Below are positions 1 through 10,781 of a stretch of 64,000 nt of DNA, in pieces; position 1 is the stretch's first letter, and the number at the start of each line of letters is the position of its first letter. A program made the position numbers and the translations under genes. The DNA lies in the NCBI RefSeq assembly GCF_905404315.1, contig NC_066265.1, positions 26,746,501 through 26,810,500 of the forward strand, given 5' to 3'. This stretch comes from Leptidea sinapis (Eukaryota > Arthropoda > Insecta > Lepidoptera > Pieridae). Below the pieces are notes generated by a model that searched no databases, was not told where the DNA came from, and saw only the letters and a list, made by a program, of their open reading frames with translations.

Positions 1-42
1 CACAGGAGCGTTGCCCACCTTTAAGGAAGGTGTACGTAGATC
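1..42 (-). mobile_element. 3' tail fragment of jockey-like retrotransposon
   Basis: Reverse complement of the tail that also closes the copies near 9600 and 43960 (GGCCGGCAACGCTC-type block followed by AGGAATCAC). Only about 40 bases are inside the window and the element may continue to the left. No coding potential. Confidence 0.6.
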
Positions 43-290
43 CTCTAGATGAAGCCACAACCTGAGAGTTGAAAAAGGCATACAAGATTTATCAACGATA
101 CGTCACTCGAACGGTTGGCGTTTCATCTAGATAATCTACTTTACTGTTGAGTTGGAAGAGCTTTCCCACGGGTTCAGGTCCGGATTGTTCATAAATTTTA
201 TTTTCAAATTTAATTTGTGTAATTAAGTTGGTGAAGTTAAAGTGGATTATCACTTTAAAACATAACAAATTGTTTAACTGCATCGAATTA
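43..290 (+). repeat. Degenerate copy of the tRNA-like repeat unit
   Basis: Matches the unit seen better at 3380-3665, 24385-24860 and 31368-31530: a spacer with 'CACAACCTGAGAGTTG', then 'ACGTCACTCGAACGGTTGG' at the tRNA-like start, then the AT-rich 'TTTTCAAATTTAATTTGTGT' tail and 'CACTTTAAAACATAACAAA'. The anticodon arm and T arm are scrambled ('GGGTTCAGGTCCGG' remains), so this copy is decayed. Confidence 0.6.
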
Positions 291-2440
291 TTTATTAGAT
301 GAAAAAATGGGAAAGTTTATTTGAAAATATCATAACCAACAAATGATTTTACAAAAGCTCAACCTATGTAAGTTAGATGGTACATAATTTTAAAATAAAC
401 CAAATTCAACATGAATTTTTATGCAAATTACTTCTTTGTTTATGCCGCGCGGGTTTGAAACTTCAGCGTAGGCATTAATTTATCCAATCTACAGAAAGGT
501 TATACTTTGCCTTTGAAAAATTACTTTCAAATTCATCTAACCTTACCTGTGCTCAATTATTAAGCAGGGTTTTTTAATGAATTTTTGCAATTGCTCTATT
601 TTAACATAATGCATACATTGTGTTAAAATAGATATCATTTATATCATACTAATATTATAAATGTGAACGTAAGTTCGCTTTTTGTTACACTATTTGTTAC
701 CCTTTCACTCATAAATCACCGAACCAATTTTGATAAAATTGAGTAAAGAGATAGAACAGAGCTTGAAAAAGAAAATAGGCTACCTTTTATTGCAAAAAAA
801 ATAATGGAGGGGTTGAAATAGGGGATGGCAGTTTGTATGGAAATTCGTCATTATCGTAGATAAAACCATGAAACTTTGTATTTAGGCACTTGATAAGAAA
901 TAATTTATAAACATTTGTTCGAGCATTTTTGAATCTTTGACCTACATGGGGATGAAATAGGAGATTAAAGTTCACAGAGAAATACTATTAAAGAGACTGT
1001 CCACGTTGACAAGGGATATGCGGTGTATCATAGAAGAACGCTGCCAGAAGCGGAAAGAGCAGTTTGTATGTGTATTATTTGAAAAGTATCCTAAAAATAA
1101 AAAAATGAATGCCCAAAGTAACTATTCAACGCGGACGAAGTCGCGGGTAAAGGCTAGTATTAACAGCTTCTATTAAATGTATATTATGAGTGTTTTGTAC
1201 TTAAGAGAGCGATACGGAGCTCCAGTTTGCAGAGAAAATTATTGTGTCTCGACGAGTAGTTGCTAATATATATAGCATATATATAGCAATAGCATATACA
1301 TGTTTGATTACCGGTAAGGCTAAAAAAGCACCAATTGACAATTTTTAGATACCGTCATAAATTTAATTGTTAACCGTAACCGTCCAATATTCGTCGGTTA
1401 AAGCTATTGTTCATTAACAATAGCAATTTAACATTTTAAATAGTGAGCTGTCAAAAGTTTAAATATATATTTCATATTGACTTGATAGGCTAGTAGTATA
1501 GCACATGATCCCACTGCTTAATTCTGAGGTTAAGTATGTGTTTTTTTGATAAAATTATTTTGAAATGGCTACTTTTTAATCGACATCCATGGTTTATCGT
1601 GAATAGTAAATAATATAAAATACAATATTGTATGTAAAAAACTGGTGATTGTAAATAACCAACACTAATAGGCATACCTGTTAATACTAGCTGGCAACCC
1701 TAATGTTGCAGTTGACTGAGAGCTGGAAACCATATTTTTTTTAATTCATTGCATGATTTCCTTTAAAATTTATTTAAAAAATATATAGATGCACTCGAAC
1801 AGTGGGATTTTGTAATATTATATATCACTTCTTAACTTTAACTTTGCCAAGGAATATGATGGTGCAACACATTTTACAGTCAATGTTAAAGTCAGCGTTA
1901 CTGTAAACGTTAAACTTGATTTAAATTCGTCGGTAATTGTAAGTATTATTTTCGCAGTTATAGGGACAGATCTTTATCAAATTAACTTAGGCGTGACGTC
2001 TGCAAGTGGTCCTTAGCTCGCAAACGGTACATTCGATTGTGTGCCTGGACATGTCCCCATATCATCACATCATAGTCCAAATTATTAATGACGTAACATA
2101 AGATCAAAATAGATATCGATATGAAATTAAAGCAAAAATTTAGAACAGATGGCTATTGGCTTCGTAGATTGTGGTATAAATAGTGATCGATTTGGCGTGC
2201 AAATTGACTGAAGATAAGTGGAGCATGCATCTGATAATATGCGTTACGATATAACAACACCTGTTAATACCTCACTCGACTTCATCATGTTTTGTTCTTT
2301 GTAAACAGAGATTTAGTGAAGTTATTTGACTGTGTTTTTAGTTTGTTGAAGCCATTTTATTCAACTATTAAGCCACAAATTATATAGCTGGAAATGCAAG
2401 TATTTGTACATATAAATTCGTAAATTTTCTTAACAAAAAA
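291..2440. other. AT-rich non-coding stretch
   Basis: No exon with good splice sites, no long open frame and no RNA gene recognised. The segment 640-980 has the look of an old retroposed piece but I cannot place it in a family. Confidence 0.5.
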
Positions 2441-2445
2441 AAAAC

Positions 2446-2850
2446 AATCGACTTCAATAACACTATTCCAAAACAATGGATATATATATGCAATAAAAAA
2501 TAAAAAAATAATTGCGTATTTTTATAAAATCTAATTCTAGTTACGATTATTGTTATTTTTGGAATAAATGTCTTCCCTCCGCGGCGCCGCTCTCGCTTCT
2601 CGCCTCACGTCGCGCGTGCGACTCAAGCACATCTCACTCATAACTATGTTTTTAGTTACAAACCTACCTTGGCTGAGACCGACACCAAAAAATGGATACC
2701 TAGCAATAGGACCGCACAGGAAGCACCAGCTTTCAAATAATAAAAGAATTGTCAAAATCGGTTTACTCAGTCGAAAGTTCTGATGTAACAAACATAAAAA
2801 AAACATACCGACGAATTGAGAACTTCTTCCTTTTTTGAAGTCGGTTAAAA
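2446..2850. mobile_element. MITE with AACCGACTTC-type terminal inverted repeats
   Basis: Left end reads TCGACTTCAATAACACTATTCC and the right end is GAAGTCGGTT, an inverted repeat. The same body, reversed, occurs at 18991-19298 and a left part at 63604-63730. Shared internal blocks are 'CACTATTCCAAAACAAT', 'TCTAGTTACGATTATTG', 'CAGCTTTCAAATAA' and 'CGACGAATTGAGAAC'. This copy carries about 120 bp of extra GC-rich sequence (2565-2695) absent from the 18991 copy. It has no transposase; superfamily uncertain. Confidence 0.65.
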
Positions 2851-3379
2851 ATAGGACACATTAGTATATGCTGGGGATTTAACCGGTGCTTCCTAGATGA
2901 GAGGTAACACACACTGTACAAAAATTGGCCAAAACTTGGCATAGCATATATTATGACTTGGAAAAATACATATTTATAATATAAATGTTTGCACCTACCG
3001 AAATTCGAGTCCAGGAGCACGCGGTTCTCTGACACCTGGACTATTTTTTTTAATGAATTTTTCATTAATAACTGTTTATATAGCTATATAAATGCATTCT
3101 CATCATTTTGCAGCACATATAAATACATTTACATTGTTGCATGCAGGACATGTGTCATTTAATTTTTCCCACCGAAAATTGCTCAAAGAATTTCCTACAT
3201 ACAAAAGGAATATTAACATTTTACGGTTAAATTTAACATACACAATAATATGACAACTGAACATCGCCCGTTGATAAAGTTATTATGACAAAAACTCTAG
3301 TTTCTTGAACATCCTAATACATATGTTGTTAAATTTAAAAAAATATAAACGATTGCTTAGATTTATAAGAGCGACATTC
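2851..3379. other. Non-coding stretch with a SINE-like fragment
   Basis: Near 2985-3020, 'TGCACCTACCGAAATTCGAG' looks like a decayed minus-strand tRNA-type B box with its GTAGGTGCA flank, as in the SINE pieces at 29885, 51950 and 59340. Nothing else is recognisable. Confidence 0.4.
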
Positions 3380-3665
3380 AAGTCAATCTCCTAATATGCA
3401 ATTATTAGGGTCGAGCAGGCTATCAACTGTAAAGTAGATCCTGTAGATGGAGTCACAACCTGAGAGTTGAACAAAGCATACAAGATCTTATGACGTTACG
3501 TCACTTGCACGCTTAGCTCAATTGGCAGAGCACTCGCACGGAATGCGAGAGGTCGGTGGTTCGAGTACCGCATCGTTCTTAAAATTTTGTTTTCAAATTT
3601 TATTTGTGTATTAATCCTGCAAGTATTCACTTTAAAAAGCATAACAAAATGTTGCAATTGCTGAA
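3380..3665 (+). repeat. tRNA-like repeat unit (SINE or satellite-type)
   Basis: The spacer ('AGCAGGCTATCAACTGTAAA', 'CACAACCTGAGAGTTG') is followed at about 3508-3580 by a tRNA-like domain: TTAGCTCAATTGGCAGAGCA (A box and D arm), an anticodon-type arm CTCGC-ACGGAAT-GCGAG, and a T arm with B box GGTTCGAGTACC. The AT-rich tail 'TTTTCAAATTTTATTTGTGT' follows. The loop would give anticodon GGA, but the 5' acceptor strand is poor and position 33 is C, so I read it as a tRNA-derived repeat and not as a working tRNA gene. Confidence 0.75.
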
Positions 3666-4167
3666 AGATGTACTGATAAGTCTTAATTTATCTGTTTGCC
3701 AGAGAGATGTTTTTCATTAAAGTGTTTACCGTGGCCCATACTCTCTTATCCAGAAGAATCACAAAAGCAGTGCCGACCGTAAAAAGCGTCGAGTAAACGT
3801 ACATGGATCCACCGATGCTCTTTTGTTTTATTAAAGGATCTAACTCAGTAGTTGGCCTAAATTTGGATTGATGTAGCTGTCACTGATGTTGACGATGTAA
3901 AGACGGTTAAATCTGCTTTTGACTGGATTTTGTTAATTCAACGTCAGACGCCAGAACGAGACACTTATTAAATTGACGCTGTCTGCGAAAATTATTCATA
4001 GCTTCATTATCTTTAAAGCGAGATATTTTTGCATTCGACCATCATACTTACAATCCTACGCATTTAGTAATTTATACTAGCAGTGAGAGTTTTTTTTAAT
4101 ATTTGTTTTCGTTGGTGTGGCCGAAATCAAACTCTATTGGAAAATATGTTTAAACGACCAGTAAATA

Positions 4168-5128
4168 CAGGGTGGACCGAAAGTCTGTTTATAATTGGAA
4201 TGATGATTAAAAAAAAACTAATTACAGTAGATCAAAATTGTTTATTGTTTTCGATAGTAAACAAAAGGGGAATTTATTTCTTAAAAATCACATCATCCAT
4301 ATGCAATCCTTCATTATTCTGGCATTGCTGCAATCTAGAGCGGAAATTTTCGATAACAGCTTTACATGTTTCTGTTTAGATGTTTTGGATTTCTGTGCGA
4401 ATACGATCCTTTAATTCGTCAAGAGTTACTGGGTTGGTTGGCTGGAATGCAGGGGTTTTTGATCACCATGACATAGTGTCACTCCAATAACGACAATTTT
4501 GTCTATTAACATGCCCATTTAGGTGGAAGTGTGCCTCGTTGAGAAAAAAATGTTTGTAAAACTGGTGAATCGCTCTACCATTTCGTTCGCAAACTGCAAC
4601 CTAGTGGCATGGTCCTGAGGCCTTAATTCCTGCACCATTTGGATTTTATAGGAATGTAGACTTAAATCTTTCTTGAGAATGCGGTTTAATACATCATTAT
4701 CTTGGCACGTTAAGGACAGCAGACCGCTTTCGAGTTGAAAGTCCAGGTTGGTCACGAACAGACGATTTTATTCACTTCACGTTTTCGGGGTCCCTCGACG
4801 TTCTAGGCCGGCCAGATCGAGGTAAATCCATTGTTGAACCCGTCTTCTCAAACTTGACCACCCATTTTTTAATTAACACACCTGATGGAGCTTGATTTTT
4901 GTGTCGTCTCTTGTAATGATTGCAAAACATTCGTTGAGCTAAGGTCGCAGAATCGTTGTTTCGATAGTAATCGTGTACACAAAACGCACCTTGACTACCG
5001 CTGAACAACGCCATGGTACTAAATTCCCATTGGCCGCTCTTGCAATGCGTAACCCTTTCACCCGTCTTCGCCGCCGTTGCTAGACGCGGCAACCGATGCA
5101 AATGTTAACAGACTTTTGGACCACCCTG
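4168..5128 (-). mobile_element. mariner/Tc1-type DNA transposon, internally deleted
   Basis: Both ends are inverted repeats starting CAGGGTGG(A/T)CC(G/A)AAAGTCTGTT, and each is flanked by TA, the usual mariner target duplication. The 961-bp element is shorter than the ~1.3 kb of full mariners. Inside, on the minus strand, lie pieces of a transposase gene (see the pseudogene entry). Boundaries are base-precise; decay and deletion make it non-autonomous. Confidence 0.88.
4263..5100 (-). pseudogene. Broken mariner-family transposase
   Basis: Read on the minus strand. The first part (5101-4772) has an N-terminal helix-turn-helix region ending KTGS..DLPRSGRPRTSRDP, typical of mariner/Tc-like DNA-binding domains. 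After a frameshift and stop near 4770-4755 comes QDNDVLNRILKKDLSLHSYK and a segment with QELRPQDHATR. A further piece, NEAHFHLNGHVNRQNCRYW (about 4540-4480), belongs before or at the first catalytic Asp region. It then jumps directly to a C-terminal TLDELKDRIRTEI-type sequence (about 4435-4390). The central DDE/D core is therefore missing, and several stops interrupt the frame. It would normally cut and join the element's own ends; this copy cannot. The assignment rests on motif recognition. Confidence 0.82.
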
Positions 5129-5395
5129 TACTTTCTTTAAGAAACGATGTTTTACTATCCCTTACTGTGAGGTAAGAATGTTACTTACAGCCATTTTTTT
5201 TTACTGTTACTTCAAAAAATTAACTCTGATAGTACATAACACTCCAAAAAACAAGTATACTTGAGTAACAATACCACAATGTTATCAATATCAAAAAATT
5301 AAAAAAATCTCCAATAAGATTTTTCAATTATTGGGTCCGATGAATTCTAACGTATTGGTTCCCTTATTTTAAATTGCCTAATTTATAAATAAATA

Positions 5396-5948
5396 GTTGA
5401 CCCGACCGAGGCTGTTCTGTCAATAAAAAAAAATATAAGTATTCGGGAATAATGTAGTCTAAAGCCATTGAAAATATGCAAGCAAAGTTAATGAGTTAAA
5501 AATGAAACGGAGACGTATTTCTAAATAATTTAATATTATGTAGTAATAAAATGATAAGGATTTATAGTATTTGAGTAAGCAGCTCTTACAATACCATTTT
5601 ATAAGTTTGCCTGTTTTTTTAAGTATTAAAATGGATATAGTATGTTATCCTTACGAGATCGACATATGCCCTCATGGACTTTTCTGTAGACCTGTATAAG
5701 ATACACAATTCCACCATACATTATTTTGTTATATCTCAAAGGATTTAGACAGCGTTTTCGTTGAAAGCTCCCAGACGGCTTATTTTTTTCCGACATCTCC
5801 AACAAACATCGTTAATGTATTCACAAATCTAGGCAAAAACCACGCTTTCAACCACGAAAACAACATGAAAATCTGTGCAGTAGTTTTCGAGTTTATCGCG
5901 AACAGACAGACAGACGCGGCGGAGGACTTTGTTTTATAATATGTAGTG
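5396..5948 (-). mobile_element. Helitron-like non-autonomous element, family 3
   Basis: On the minus strand the element opens with ACAAAGTCCTCCGCCGCGTC and ACAGAACAGC...GGTCGGGTCAAC closes it near 5396. Related copies are at 25011-26010, 39035-39552 and, as a 5' fragment, 17797-17890. It has no ORF. The closing block matches the other Helitron-like families here (ACAGAACAACGTCTGTCGGGTCAGCTAG), which supports the class. Confidence 0.6.
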
Positions 5949-6019
5949 ATAAGATGAATCTCATATGCTCTGAATGCTATTCATAAATTATAGAATAATA
6001 CAAATGAGGGCACCGAGAT

Positions 6020-6406
6020 CACGGACTAGTAAAAAAATAAGGACTCCGTGTCACCTTACATAACAGTGTAGCACCAAAACAAGCCGATTTACGTGTAAAT
6101 ACTAAATACATAGCCCCACGCATACACTTACACTACTACAGGCCGATAGGCGGCCATTATAATGAGAATGAAGAATGAGAATAGTCATCGTCTGTGACAG
6201 ATCAGTTTGCGTCTCAATTAAATATTTTAATAAAAATGCCGTCGTGCGTTCTGAAAAAGTGTAAAAACGTAAGTATTTGTGGCCATATATGATTATTTAA
6301 GGGTGAAATAATTGTGTTACTAGTATCCCCCGCACACACACTAGCATAACGGTGCTTCACTTGCTAATATCACGGCGCGGAGTCCTTCTTTTTTTACTCG
6401 TCCGTG
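6020..6406 (+). mobile_element. Short P-element-like transposon with 8-bp target duplication
   Basis: Perfect 8-bp direct repeats ACCGAGAT flank the element (6012-6019 and 6407-6414). Its ends are ~31-bp inverted repeats, CACGGAC(T/G)AGTAAAAAAA then (T/G)AAGGACTCCG, with three mismatches in the first 32 bp. An 8-bp duplication and ~31-bp inverted repeats are the known hallmarks of P elements. The interior contains an ATG exon with a THAP-type start and a splice donor (separate entry). At 387 bp it cannot encode a transposase, so it is a non-autonomous derivative that kept the 5' end of the gene. Confidence 0.8.
6236..6268 (+). CDS. Truncated THAP-type first coding exon in the P-like element
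   Basis: ATG at 6236 opens the 11-residue peptide MPSCVLKKCKN, immediately followed by GTAAGT (6269), a consensus splice donor. The C-x4-C spacing in the first dozen residues matches the first zinc-ligand pair of THAP domains, the DNA-binding domain at the N-terminus of P-element transposase. The rest of the domain (C-x2-H, AVPTF box) is absent from this element. By inference this is the retained start exon of a P-like transposase gene; no mature product is expected unless it splices into host sequence downstream. Confidence 0.6.
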
Positions 6407-6575
6407 ACCGAGATTAATGTTATAATATATGAGTTACCTTGAACAAACTAACAAAATGAACACATCCACCTGATTATACTGTGTATGAATAGATTATTAC
6501 TAAGTCTTAGGATAATTTACTAGATGTTCAAAGTAAGTTCGCTGGCCTTTCAATCTTTTATGTATAATATAATAA

Positions 6576-6720
6576 TCTAATATATAAAATTCTCCTGTCG
6601 CGGTTGACCGATTCTCATGAAATTTTGAGTTCATATTGGGTAGGTCTGAGAATCGGACATCTACTTTTCATCCCCACAAATCTTGCCTGAAAATTGAACC
6701 CATTTGTATCCTATTGTACT
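6576..6720 (+). mobile_element. 5' fragment of Helitron-like element, family 2
   Basis: Starts TCTAATATATAAAATTCTCC preceded by A, and contains 'TTGGGTAGGTCTGAGAATCG' as in the fuller copies at 40114-40398 and 43453-43675. No CTAG end was found, so this copy is 3'-truncated. Confidence 0.65.
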
Positions 6721-7050
6721 CCTAGAATAATTATAAATTTATCTCTTTTTATATAAACTTGTATCTTGAATTAATCTCATTTGGGTCGCTTAGATATACC
6801 AAAGTAATTGACACTCGTAAAGAACTCAATTTGCATTTAGATCCTGCTTGGTACACATGTTTCCAATTTAATATCAAAGCCCTGTGACAGCAGGCGTGAT
6901 ATAAACCTGCTTGATGGGTTAATATCGAGAACTTTCATCTGAATTACTTGAAGCACTTCTATAATTTATTTTTTATTTACTGACAGACTTCTACACAAAT
7001 TATCTTGCCCCAAAATAGGCATAGCCCGTACTATATAATGATATATTTAA

Positions 7051-7685
7051 TCTATATATATAAAAATGAATTGCTGTTCGTTAGTCTCGTTAAAACTCCA
7101 GAACGGCTGGACCAATTTGGCTAACTTTGGTCTTGAATTATTTGTGGAAGTCCAGAGAAGGTTTAAAATGTGAATAAATATGAAAATGCTCGGAATGAAA
7201 TAAAAACGATTTTGATTTTCCGTTGATGTGTCCCCCGTCGTTCAGAAATAAAAGTAACGATTAACTAATTAGAATTTTTATATCTTTCTAAATTTCTCAG
7301 GAGATAAAAAATTAACTTAATTTTAGTTAACTATCTATTAAATTATTTTTATGTAGATTGATAAATCTTAAGTTTTGTCAAAAAATAAAATTTCTGAACC
7401 TAACCGCACCACAAAAATAAAACAAACAATATAGTTTATCAGAAAGCTTTAAATTGATTACTGAGTATCATAACTGTGTGTGTCTGTCAATATCAAATTG
7501 AAGCCTTATTTAAATAGCCAGTATTTCAGGAAATCTCTGTTTTATAAGTAAGCAACATCATGTGTATTTAATCAAAATTAATAATAAAATTTCATTCATA
7601 CCGAGCATTTATTTTTATTTGTTTTATAAAGTTTAGGTCTTTTATTTATCGTTTGTGGCAGTACGAAGCCTGCCGGGTCAGCTAG
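7051..7685 (+). mobile_element. Helitron-like element, family 1
   Basis: Begins TCTATATATATAAAAATGAA after A and ends GGGTCAGCTAG before T, with no target duplication. 'CTGTTCGTTAGTCTCG' and 'CTGGACCAATTTGGCTAA' recur at 23636 and 46806 and, reversed, near 50880. It has no coding capacity. Confidence 0.75.
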
Positions 7686-7926
7686 TACAATATATTTACT
7701 TAAACATATATAAATACATAATATAAACATCCATGACTCGGAAACAATAATTCATACACAAGTATTTCTATTCATCTTAATTTAAATAAAATAAAAACTG
7801 TAAAAGACTTTAGATCTCCAATATTTACGTACCTCGATATTTTGCATATAAAAAAATGTTTTTTTGTGTTGAAATTCAGTTATAACCGTTTTTGAATGTT
7901 ATTATTATTATTTTTTATGTTATTTA

Positions 7927-8343
7927 CTAGCTGACCCAGCAAACGTCGTATTGTCATATAAAATATTTAAAAAAATCAATTATTAATATTTTGATGCAAC
8001 CGATTCTCAGACCTACCAAATATATCGTACTATAAATTTATTATTGAATTCGATTACCATCTTGCAACCCTATATCGGTTTGGTGGATGGAACACAATAA
8101 TATAAAAATCGTGATATAAAAATAGTTGTAAATCCTAGAAGAGCAAAAATTTAAATTTGTATGTATTTTTCAATGCTGAATCATAATAAAATAAAAATAA
8201 AAAAAAATTGTCAAAAAATTAAAATAAAAACATTTAGGGGGATAAAAATATATAGTAGCCGATTCTGAGACCCAATGAATATGCATATAAAATTTGGTAA
8301 AAATCAGTAAAGCCGTTCCGGAGGAGATTAAAGAGATATAAGA
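7927..8343 (-). mobile_element. Helitron-like element, family 2
   Basis: Minus-strand copy: its CTAG end is at 7927-7930 (CTAGCTGACCCAGCAAACG) and the TC end at 8343. It shares the AGACCTACCAAATATATCGT and CATTTAGGGGGATAAAAA blocks with 56562-56999. Confidence 0.75.
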
Positions 8344-8364
8344 TTTTATTATACTACAGTTAGT

Positions 8365-8700
8365 TAGTTGACCCGACAGACGCTGTTCTGTATATAATAA
8401 ATAAAATATTTTTTTCAATAATAATAATAAATAAATAATGATTTGTCAATAATATATCATAACATGAAGAATTATTTCGTAAAATATGCTCCTAGTTGTT
8501 GTAATGAAATTGTTTTACAGCAGAACTGTCAAAACGTGCGTCAATAAATTCTCTCATAAAAAATATGTCCATACAAAACAAATATCGCACGACGGGGGAC
8601 ACATCAAAGGAAAAACAAAATTGTAGTTTTTATTTAATTCCAAGCATTTTCATATTTATTCAGCTTTTAAACCTTTTTAGATATATCTTTGCTCAAAATC
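8365..8700 (-). mobile_element. Helitron-like element, family 1, truncated
   Basis: Minus strand. GTTGACCCGACAGACGCTG at 8370 is the 3' end with CTAG eroded to TTAG. The body contains 'CAGCAGAACTGTCAAA' and 'GACGGGGGACACATCAAAGG', as in 50523-50897. The 5' TC end is lost. Confidence 0.65.
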
Positions 8701-9060
8701 AGACGGTGCAATATGTCTTAAAAAGAACTACTTACTAGATCTCATTCAAACCTATTTTTGGTGGAAGCAGGTTGCTTGGTAATGTACATCTTATATTTTT
8801 TTAGTTTTATCATTCTCTTATTTTAGTAGTTACAGGGGAGGGACACATTTTTCCACTGACCTATCCATAGATACCCCACACGTGTCAGTTTGATGAAAAA
8901 AAAAATTTGTATTTCAGTTCTGTATTAAGTATGGGAAACCCCCAAAATTTATTGTTTTTTTTTCTATTTTAGAGAAAAAAAAAATAATACGGTTCACAGA
9001 ATACATCTACTAACCAAGTTTCAACAGTATTGTTCTTATAGTTTTGGAAAAAAGTGGCAG
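8701..9060. other. Non-coding stretch
   Basis: Poly-A and poly-T interrupted sequence leading into the jockey remnant. The part just before 9060 (AACCAAGTTTCAACAGTATTG) is not recognisable as RT. Confidence 0.4.
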
Positions 9061-9735
9061 ATGCATACACGGACAGACAGTGGCCATCTGGAGGGCAAAG
9101 CCAAATCACTTTCGAAAAAGCTGGGCGTCATCAATAGAGCACGGCAATACTTCAAGCCGGCCCACATTCTAGCGCTCTACATAGCGCAGGTCCGGCCACA
9201 CATGGAGTATTGCTGTCATCTCTGGTCTGGCGCACCCCAGTATCAGCTCGATCCATTTGACAGCGTGCAACGCAGAGCAGCTCGAATTGTCGGGGACCCA
9301 GTGCTCTGTGCTAGATCACTTGGCGTTGCGTAGAGAAGTCGCTTCATTGTGTGTCTTCTACCGTATTTATCACGGGGAGTGTGCCGAAGAGCTGTTCAAC
9401 CAGATACCTGCCGTCGAATTCCACCTTCACACGACACGCCATAAGTTAGGATATCATCTCCACCATCTGGATGTGTGGCGGTCCTCCACAGTGCGGTTTT
9501 CAAGGAGCTTTCTTCCACGTACTACAAAGCTGTGGAATGAGCTTCCTTGTGCGGTGTTTCCGGGATGATACGACATGGGTACCTTCAAAAAAAAGGCGCG
9601 TACACCTTCCTTACAGGCCGGTAACGCTCTTGTGATTCCTCTGGTGTTGCAAGAGAATGTGGGCGGCGATGATCACTTAACACCAGGTGACCCGTACGCT
9701 CGTTTGTCCTCCTATTCTATAAAAAAAAAGACTGA
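9061..9735 (+). pseudogene. 3' end of jockey-like non-LTR reverse transcriptase ORF plus tail
   Basis: Encodes the C-terminal part of a non-LTR retrotransposon polymerase, after the catalytic core. The first frame (9061-9333) reads KKLGVINRARQYFKPAHILA, ...HMEYCCHLWSGAPQYQLDPF and RRAARIVGDP. A frameshift near 9320 moves it to 9316-9568 with LRREVASLCVFYRIYHGEC and TTKLWNELPC. The tail includes GGTGACCCGTACGCTCG and ends in an A tract at 9720-9730. It is 5'-truncated and frameshifted, hence dead. Sister copies: 20490-20775, 22880-23370, 34990-35390 (-) and 43958-44092. Confidence 0.88.
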
Positions 9736-9844
9736 CATGACGAATCTATAAGGGTTCCGTTTTTTGCCATTTGGCTACGGAGCCCTAAAAAATTCACTTA
9801 GCGAACGTCAAAAACTACCACCCATTCGAAATACAAGTAAAATG

Positions 9845-10030
9845 CATCAGACCTGAGAAGATCGAGCACAAGAAACTCAGCGGGCTTTTTTTAATTTCGT
9901 TACAATTTTATAATATGTAATATCGTTCAATACAATTTATAATCAAATAGCCTGAGGGCTTTCGCTCCATTCCCAGTTTATGATATTATTAAGAATATCA
10001 TTTATATTCAATTTCGTATTCTCATTATTA
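9845..10030 (-). mobile_element. 3' tail of CR1-like retrotransposon
   Basis: Minus strand. 'CAGACCTGAGAAGA', 'CAAGAAACTCAGCGGGCTTTTTT' in two parts and 'AGCCTGAGGGCTTTCGCTCC' match the 3'UTR that follows the RT fragment at 53781-54560. Other tails are at 26363-26640, 26830-27075 and 62150-62480. Confidence 0.7.
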
Positions 10031-10093
10031 AAAAAGTAATATTAGAATATTGTACTTACGATGTTCATATTGTCAAGTCCTATCCTTCTTTTC

Positions 10094-10402
10094 TTTTATG
10101 AAAATAAGGGATGAGACGAGCAGGACGTTCAGCTGATGGTAATTGATGCGCCCTGCCCATTACAATGCAGTGCCACTCAAGATGATGGAAAGACCTAAAA
10201 ATTCTGAGCGGCACTACAACTGCGCTCTTCACCTTGGGACATAAGATGTCAAGTCTGATATGCCCAGTAATTTCATTAGCTACGGCGCCCTTGAGACCGA
10301 AACACAGTAATGTTTACACATTACTGCTTCACGGCAGAAAAAGGCGCCGTTGTGGTACCCATAATCTAGCCGGCATCCTGTGCAAAGGAGCCTCCCACTG
10401 GT
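10094..10402 (-). mobile_element. SINE-like ~310-bp repeat, minus copy
   Basis: Near-complete copy of the commonest repeat here. In its own direction it starts CCAGTGGGAGGCTCCTTTGC, contains GCCGGCTAGATTATGGGTAC, GAAGCAGTAATGTGTAA and GGGCGCCGTAGCTA, and ends CTCGTCCCTTATTTTCAT followed by As. Polarity is inferred from the A tract. No pol III boxes are obvious, so it may be the 3' end of a longer retroposon and not a classic SINE. Confidence 0.85.
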
Positions 10403-10781
10403 ATGTTAAGAAATTGTTATAAATAAAGGATATTTCTAAATGTGTTTAGTGAATCGTGTCTACGACCTTCCGTTAGTGTAAAAGGGAGAATAAAATCCCC
10501 AATAGTTTCCATATATCGAGTCTTTATGAGATCCGAGCCAAAATGTACACAAGTGCTATTTTTCTGTCGAAAGGATACGTTCCCCCGAATAACGAATAAA
10601 TTACTCTCAATGGAATAGTAAAATTTTATATTACAGTCGGCTTATGTTTGTTTTAAAATAATTAAGTCATAGAGAGATATATGTAGACGCTAGTAAATTT
10701 GAATGTTTGTTTTACAAACATTTCGTAAGTTAGACTTAATCATTAAGTGTTTTTGCAATATATATATCATTAAGTGACAAT

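Noticed and set aside
3508..3580. Genuine tRNA gene
   Set aside because: Every copy is attached to the same spacer and AT tail, acceptor pairing is poor here and position 33 is not T, so a tRNA-derived repeat is the better reading.
7890..7915. ATT and similar microsatellites here and near 11084, 8420 and 51665
   Set aside because: Ordinary simple repeats in AT-rich DNA.
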